Source of the DNA: Cephalothrix spiralis | Taxonomy: Eukaryota > Nemertea > Palaeonemertea > Archinemertea > Cephalotrichidae | DNA length: 10,525 nucleotides | NCBI GenBank assembly: GCA_032353305.1 | Contig: JAUCNG010027786.1 | Span: 4,412 to 14,936 of the forward strand | Reading direction: 5' to 3' | Shown: positions 7,301 to 10,525 of the stretch, piece after piece | How the letters are laid out: every line of letters starts with the position of its first letter | How positions within the stretch are numbered: the first letter of the stretch is position 1 | Program-made: the position numbers and the translations under genes | Notes under the pieces: model-generated | Seen by the model: only the letters and a program-made list of their open reading frames with translations | Told to the model about the DNA's origin: nothing | Database searches by the model: none

Positions 7301-10260
7301 TTATACGAGCCGACTCCAAACTGGGTTGCAGAGAACGTTACTACAAATCAAAGGCTTAAAGCTTAAGACGATTAACGACTTAACTTATACTATTAGATCT
7401 TTATAGGTCGAATAGAGATACATTGCCTTAAACTTTCTTATTCTTGATTTCAGGACTTGGTTATGGAATGGTCATCGTCGATTGGCTGATAGCACTTTAT
7501 TACAATGTGATAATTTCCCATGTGATATTTTACTTTTTTGCATCGATGCAAGCTGTTTTACCATGGACAACATGTGGTAACTCATGGAATACTGCAAACT
7601 GCATAGAACATGCCAAAACTAATGCCACAATTAATTTTACTGCAACCGCAACTGCAGTCGTCACGGCCACAAGTAAGTTATCATGTTATATCAAATAAGG
7701 GGACGCGCCGGGTAAAACCAGGAAAATTGCAGAAATTCGCAGTGGAGGCACATCGTTTCTCCTCGGTGGCAAAGTGATAGAGATTTGGTCTTTGAATCTG
7801 GAGGACCTAGATCCTTAGTCAGTTCTCGAACCCAGGGTAAAAAAGAAGTTAGATTTATAATAATTGTTTGTTTATAATGTAGTATAATAAGAAGGGTGCC
7901 ATATACAGTATACTGTATATGGCCTCTTTAGGTGGCTACTAGATCCTGGGTTCGAGAACCGGGCTCGACACTACTTTCCGTCGGGAAGAACCTTGGGCAA
8001 GTTCTTCAGCGTACACTGCCTCCTGAGTGGCTTGGTCAGGTTAAATACGTAGAGTGGGACGCTGTCCCTCCCCTCGGGGTAAACACACTGCTAATCGGTA
8101 TATAAAAAATAGATTATAGTGCGGGATAGGTCTACAGTCCTCAGTGTAAATGCTCATAAAGCGGACCTTCTGTGTCTGTTTGAGCCAGTCATCTGACGCC
8201 CTCACAATAAGTTAAGTTCTTCGACTTCATCTCGGGCTCACCTGCAATTGAATTAAATTGTGAATCATATTTTTACCATAAAAATCAAACTAGAGGATTT
8301 AATGAATTATGAGGTTGATAAAGTTCTTGATTATACAGTGATACTAATATCAGATATCTTTCTTTCATGATTCTTAATTAATTTTTCGGGTGTTCAGCAG
8401 ATTTTCATATTTCTATATTCTACTTTTTCAGAACAAACTTTTGGGCCGATCGCAGAGAGCAATCAAACTCGAACTGCTGCTGAAGAATATTATATGTAAG
8501 TAAACAGTTGACTATATTGTTGTTGACAAAACAATCGGATGCTTATCGATATAAGACAAGCAAATAATGAATATCAAATGGTATCCAATTACCTAGTTCT
8601 TAGTTTACTCCGATCAAATTGAAAGAACTCCATAAAGATGAATACAACTGATTTTCTGAAGATCCGTAACCTCAGGGGCGCTAAGTTCTGAGCAGTGACG
8701 TCAAAACCAATTTTGACCAATTAACCGACTACGGATTTGTAATAAATAATGAACAATTTGGCTATTAGGGATTCAGGGTATCTATTATATAAAGTAATCA
8801 ACCGTGAACACGATTATCTCACTTACATGTACTGTAGCTGGAAAGGTCTTAGTATATTTCAAAATACCTCGTTCAATACAGACTTCTTCTACGACTACGA
8901 GTATCTACGGGACCGACAATCAGCCATGTTTGCATCAGTTGCCCAATGCAAAACACAAAATTTGTATTGGCGATCAATAGGTGTTATCACGGCAAAGCGT
9001 TGGGGATGGAGGGTCCAAAATGTATTCTTTTTGTAGGAAAATTTAAACGAGGGGTTTTTGTACTCCATTTTCACTTCGTAATAGTGTGGTGGCATTGGGT
9101 CTTGCTAGCAAGAATAGACTAAATATGTATTTTCTTTAAAAAGTGTGGTTTTTGGTTTGATTTAATTTGATTTAATTCTTTTTCAGGAATTATGTTCTCA
9201 AGCAATCTTCCGGGATAGATGAAATAGGTGGCGTAAGCTGGCAGTTATTTTTAGCACTTTTTGCCGCATGGGTGATTGTGTTCCTCGTTCTCATCAAGGG
9301 GATCCAAACACTTGGAAAAGTTGTTTATTTTACCGCCATCTTCCCGTACATCATGCTGACGGTCCTCCTTATCCGTGGTTTGACCCTACCAGGAGCTTTA
9401 GACGGCATTATCTTCTATCTGAAGCCAGATTTCAGCCGTCTTGCCGACTCACGTGTATGGAGTGACGCAGCGACACAGATTTTCTACTCTTTAAGTGCTT
9501 GTACTGGAGGTTTAGTTGCCATGGCGAGCTACAACAAATTTGACAATAATTGTTACAGGTTAATAAAGTTGCTTATAATATGGCGTGCACTATTGATATG
9601 ATTGAACCTATGATCACCTATCGTATCTCATGATCGAGATATCGTATATGATAACTGAAACTTTTAAAGCTAAAGTACTTTATAAAATGGTGTCATTACG
9701 GCCTTTATGACACTCGACGACATCATAGTCTGATTTTATCTACTGTATATAACGTCTAAATAAGGGCCCATATTCACAGGGTATCAAATGGCTAGAGTGG
9801 TTGTTAGCTTTCAAACGTTTTTGTTGCCTCGCTTCGCACGGCATTTCTATGTAGGTGATGTACACTCAACCCTGCAAGTTATTCTAAGGTATTTGATAGC
9901 TAAATATATTTCGGTCAAGTAATTTTAATATTGCCGGTAATTTAAAAAATAAATCGATACAGACTATTTTTTAGACTTGCATAAAAGATCGTAAAACTCA
10001 ATTTTTTATTTTTATATTTCAGGGACTCCCTTATCGTTGCTTTGATAAACTGCGGAACTAGTGTTTTTGCTGGTTTCGTTATCTTCTCAATTTTGGGTTT
10101 CATGGCCTATGAAAAGGGTGTAAGTGTTGCTGATGTCGCCGAGGGCGGCCCTGGTCTTGCCTTTGTTGTGTATCCTGAAGCCATATCTCGTATGCCTGTT
10201 CCACAGTTATGGGCTGTGTTTTTCTTTCTCATGATGTTGACTCTTGGATTTGGATCTCAG
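1234..10260 (+). CDS. SLC6A5/SLC6A9-like: SLC6 family Na+/Cl- dependent transporter, glycine-transporter-like; 6 exons, 3' part missing
   Basis: Spliced reading: 1234-1371, 6667-6967, 7454-7672, 8432-8495, 9187-9558, 10023-10260, giving 444 residues without a stop and ending at a phase-0 donor, so it continues beyond the window (family members are usually about 600-800 residues). The protein should sit in the plasma membrane and couple uptake of a small amino acid to Na+ and Cl- entry. TM1 carries [12 protein letters not shown] (83-94): Gly86 stands where monoamine transporters have Asp, which points to an amino-acid substrate. The chloride-site residues Tyr109, Gln338, Ser342, Asn374 and Ser378 are all present with the spacing known from SERT. 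Cys187 and Cys196 form the conserved loop-2 disulfide pair. TM6-TM8 ([33 protein letters not shown]) read most like GlyT1 and GlyT2. The family is certain; glycine as substrate is inferred and is weakened by Thr347 in the substrate site. Confidence 0.95.
2976..3222. repeat. Three 30-bp hairpin units GTTGCTA-N16-TAGCAAC (X-box-like)
   Basis: Units at 2976-3005, 3119-3148 and 3193-3222 are each exactly 30 bp, with inverted 7-bp ends and different 16-bp centres; each is followed by GAG or GCG. A looser relative lies at 2541-2572 (GTTGCTATAGAAAC...TAGACAAC). The half-sites resemble the RFX-factor X-box (GTTGCCATGGAAAC type). They may be regulatory sites, tips of small fold-back elements, or both. 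Confidence 0.6.
3400..3474 (+). repeat. Diverged partial copy of the right arm of the 159-408 element
   Basis: GATAGAAACATGACCCTA here matches GATAGAAATATGACCTTA at 349-366, and the homology continues through an ATCCG/TTCCG block and a T-rich run to ACGCATGTCT, versus GCATGCGCAGTCT. It lies in intron 1. I see no matching left arm. Confidence 0.4.
4081..4099 (+). repeat. Dispersed GCCTTGCTTCGCTCGGCAT motif
   Basis: A 19-bp motif matching 17 of 19 positions with 9826-9844 in intron 5, both preceded by an AAACATTT/AAACGTTT-like run and followed by TA-GG. It can fold (GCC...GGC with inner GC...GC), so it is probably part of a shared element. Confidence 0.4.
4546..4585. repeat. Long hairpin, arms of 13-14 bp
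   Basis: ACTGTGACCGACTC (4546-4559) pairs with GAGTGATCACAGT (4573-4585) with one bulge and one mismatch or wobble; the loop contains a second short stem (GCTTT/AAAGC). It has the look of a fold-back remnant. A small structured RNA is possible, but nothing shows transcription. Confidence 0.4.
5903..5959 (+). repeat. Two-copy 35-bp-period direct repeat
   Basis: AATACCACTTTATAGA occurs at 5906-5921 and 5941-5956; flanks match as GARA before and RGT after. It lies within the open frame 5742-5972, which I do not recognise and regard as non-coding intron. Confidence 0.5.
6667..6967 (+). CDS. Exon 2: end of N-tail, TM1 and TM2
   Basis: Residues 47-146 plus the first base of Gly147. The acceptor follows a long T-rich tract ending TTTTCAG; the donor is AAAG|GTTTGT, phase 1. 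An acidic stretch (RPDDDAES) leads to the family's RGNW motif at 67-70. TM1 (about 75-97) contains [12 protein letters not shown], whose unwound middle binds substrate and both sodium ions; Ala84 and Asn89 match LeuT Ala22 and Asn27 of site Na1, and Val85 matches LeuT Val23 of site Na2. TM2 (about 101-128) starts [10 protein letters not shown], with Tyr109 as a chloride ligand, and ends [14 protein letters not shown], the family signature leading into intracellular loop 1. This is the most conserved part of any SLC6 protein and leaves no doubt about the family. Confidence 0.97.
6968..7453 (+). other. Intron 2, phase 1
   Basis: GTTTGT donor and TTGATTTCAG acceptor. The sequence is less AT-rich than its neighbours and stays open in one frame over 7002-7208 and another over 7224-7406, but neither reading resembles a known family. 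An imperfect hairpin pairs 7057-7069 with 7085-7095. Confidence 0.8.
7454..7672 (+). CDS. Exon 3: TM3 and first half of extracellular loop 2
   Basis: Joins exon 2 as Gly147 (G|GA) and continues [12 protein letters not shown]3 (about 149-177) has Tyr162-Tyr163; Tyr163 corresponds to LeuT Tyr108 and SERT Tyr176, which close over the substrate. PWTTC...NSWNTANC follows, with Cys187 and Cys196 nine residues apart as in the conserved disulfide. Two N-glycosylation sequons, NAT at 203 and NFT at 207, sit in a Thr/Ala/Val-rich low-complexity run at the exon's end. The acceptor is TTTCAG and the donor ACAA|GTAAGT, phase 1. Confidence 0.96.
7763..8110 (+). mobile_element. tRNA-derived SINE with CORE-like body, interrupted
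   Basis: The head has a pol III A-box-like GGTGGCAAAGTGATAG (7766-7781) and, after a 123-bp interruption, a B-box-like GGGTTCGAGAACC (7947-7959). Then come CTCGACAC and ACCTTGGGCAAGTTCTT (7989-8006), which resembles the conserved core of CORE/MIR-type SINEs, and GTCAGGTTAAATACG. The 3' end is uncertain; homology may run to about 8230. The element is in intron 3 in the sense direction. Confidence 0.6.
7816..7938. mobile_element. 123-bp insertion in the SINE, with 9-bp flanking repeat and 24-bp palindrome
   Basis: CTAGATCCT occurs at 7807-7815 and again at 7939-7947, flanking this segment like a target duplication. The segment starts with an inverted copy of the SINE's B-box region (TTCTCGAACCCAGG at 7824-7837, complementary to 7945-7958) and contains a perfect 24-bp palindrome at 7898-7921 centred on AGTATACT. 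Confidence 0.45.
8432..8495 (+). CDS. Exon 4: 64-bp exon for extracellular loop 2
   Basis: A small exon completing Lys220 (A|AA), then 20 codons ending AAEEYY, then AT of Met241. It is too short to stand out as an open frame and was found by demanding a phase-1 acceptor and phase-2 donor between exons 3 and 5. TACTTTTTCAG precedes it and GTAAGT follows. It carries a third loop-2 sequon, NQT at 230. EEYY followed by [11 protein letters not shown] in exon 5 is the usual run-up to TM4 in SLC6 proteins. Skipping it would shift the frame. Confidence 0.92.
8496..9186 (+). other. Intron 4, phase 2
   Basis: GTAAGT donor, TTTTTCAG acceptor. A 95-codon open frame at 8749-9036 has no recognisable domain and no splice signals that would join it to the transporter, so I do not call it a gene. 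A pentamer repeat TTTGATTTAATTTGATTTAATT lies just before the acceptor. Confidence 0.8.
9187..9558 (+). CDS. Exon 5: TM4, TM5, TM6
   Basis: The first base completes Met241, then residues 242-364 and AG of Arg365. TM4 starts at VSWQL (about 257-279), followed by [14 protein letters not shown], the conserved link into TM5 (about 285-308, ending [10 protein letters not shown]). The loop 3 motif [11 protein letters not shown] leads to [22 protein letters not shown]6. Gln338 and Ser342 are chloride ligands, and Ser342 aligns with LeuT Thr254 of site Na1. Ser344 and Thr347 line the substrate pocket by alignment to LeuT Ser256 and Phe259. SYNKF and NNCY follow, as in GlyTs. The donor is ACAG|GTTAAT, weaker than the others but supported by the exact AG|G split codon with exon 6. 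Confidence 0.97.
9559..10022 (+). other. Intron 5, phase 2
   Basis: GTTAAT donor, TTATATTTCAG acceptor. It contains TATCGTAT twice (9619-9626, 9640-9647) around an ATCTC/GAGAT hairpin, and a MITE-like element at 9782-9898. Confidence 0.85.
9782..9898. mobile_element. 117-bp MITE-like element
   Basis: It begins TATCAAAT and ends ATTTGATA, perfect 8-bp inverted ends; the arms go on to match loosely (GGCTAGAGTGG against ACCTTAGAATA on the other strand). It contains the dispersed motif at 9826-9844 shared with 4081-4099. No target duplication is clear. Confidence 0.4.
10023..10260 (+). CDS. Exon 6: TM7, extracellular loop 4, start of TM8
   Basis: Begins with G of Arg365 (CYR|DSL), then 79 codons to Gln444, ending phase 0 at TCAG|GTAAGA. 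TM7 (366-393) contains NCGTS, with Asn374 and Ser378 for chloride (Asn374 also for Na1), then [13 protein letters not shown]. Loop 4 has [19 protein letters not shown], very close to the GlyT2 form. TM8 (from about 426) ends LTLGFGSQ. Gly442 sits where SERT has the Na2 ligand Asp437 and many members keep Asp; GlyT1 also has Gly there, from memory. The frame stays open past the donor to 10404, but that extension is hydrophilic and family-unlike, so it is intron. Confidence 0.96.
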
Positions 10261-10525
10261 GTAAGAAACATCAAGAATACTTTATCTGCCTCGGTTGTCA
10301 AGGTGATCGAAAGGTCAAATATTTCCTTTAATAATTACGCACATTACAAAAAACAAATGCATATAGCTATGGCTCCTATCTGTCTGGTTCAGTGGCAGCA
10401 CTAGCTAGCCCCCCCCCCCCTAGAACATGACAATGCGGTCACTCAGAATAACGGTCATCGCGAAATTACGGTCACTTAATTGCTGTGTTCTCGGCAGAAT
10501 AGACACTACTTGTGAACTAAATTGT
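10261..10525 (+). other. Start of intron 6
   Basis: Begins GTAAGA after Gln444. It holds a run of 12 C (10409-10420) and a degenerate three-unit tandem repeat at 10427-10475. The next coding exon, completing TM8, must lie beyond the window. Confidence 0.85.
10427..10475 (+). repeat. Three-unit 16-17 bp tandem repeat ending in CGGTCAY
   Basis: Units ATGACAATGCGGTCAC (10427-10442), TCAGAATAACGGTCAT (10443-10458) and CGCGAAATTACGGTCAC (10459-10475) share AATNNCGGTCAY at their ends and diverge at their starts. Confidence 0.45.

Larger units (their letters stand above)
7673..8431 (+). other. Intron 3, phase 1
   Basis: GTAAGT donor, TACTTTTTCAG acceptor. It is largely occupied by the SINE and its insertion. 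8230-8431 is AT-rich with nothing recognised. Confidence 0.85.

Noticed and set aside
8749-9036. 95-codon open frame in intron 4
   Set aside because: No recognisable domain, Tyr/Phe-rich as expected of random AT-rich reading, and no acceptor and donor in the phases needed to join the transporter; exons 4 and 5 already join exactly through ATG Met241.
9789-9806. TGGCTAGAGTGGTT resembling a tRNA A-box
   Set aside because: No B-box at the right distance and no cloverleaf; better explained as the arm of the MITE-like element.
6667-10260. Monoamine, GABA or proline transporter identity
   Set aside because: TM1 has Gly86 instead of the monoamine Asp, and TM6-TM8 motifs (SYNKF, NNCYRDS, FVVYPEA) are glycine-group-like; still, substrate is inferred, not shown.
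10261-10404. Open frame continuing past exon 6
   Set aside because: The reading turns hydrophilic in the middle of TM8, right after a consensus GTAAGA donor; treated as intron.

Overview
The window is animal nuclear DNA: AT-rich, long introns with GT...AG borders, and one protein-coding gene whose exons join in frame without gaps. The gene is on the plus strand and encodes a sodium- and chloride-dependent transporter of the SLC6 (neurotransmitter:sodium symporter) family, closest by eye to the glycine-transporter group (GlyT1/GlyT2, SLC6A9/SLC6A5). The repeat content and divergence from vertebrate GlyTs suggest an invertebrate, probably marine; I cannot name the phylum.

Layout: 1-1000 is upstream DNA with a fold-back repeat rich in GCGCATGCGC palindromes. 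1016-1149 looks like a core promoter (E-box, CRE-like site, two CCAAT boxes, TATAAA). Exon 1 (coding about 1234-1371) gives a hydrophilic cytoplasmic tail. Intron 1 (1372-6666, 5.3 kb) holds hairpin repeats and anonymous AT-rich DNA. Five more coding exons follow: 6667-6967, 7454-7672, 8432-8495, 9187-9558 and 10023-10260. The window ends inside intron 6. Intron phases are 0, 1, 1, 2, 2, 0, and every junction restores a family-typical residue order.

The visible protein is 444 residues (numbered from the ATG at 1234): N-tail, TM1 to TM8, with a glycosylated, disulfide-bearing second extracellular loop. TM9-TM12 and the C-tail lie beyond the window. The ion-site residues (Asn89; Tyr109, Gln338, Ser342, Asn374, Ser378 for chloride) are intact, so the gene looks functional. 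The substrate site is unusual: a Thr (347) stands where both vertebrate GlyTs carry Trp.

Introns 1, 3 and 5 carry short mobile-element remnants: a tRNA-derived SINE with a CORE-like body and a nested insertion, a small MITE-like element, and a family of 30-bp hairpins resembling paired RFX X-boxes. No bacterial-type system, CRISPR array, autonomous transposon, rRNA or intact tRNA gene was seen.
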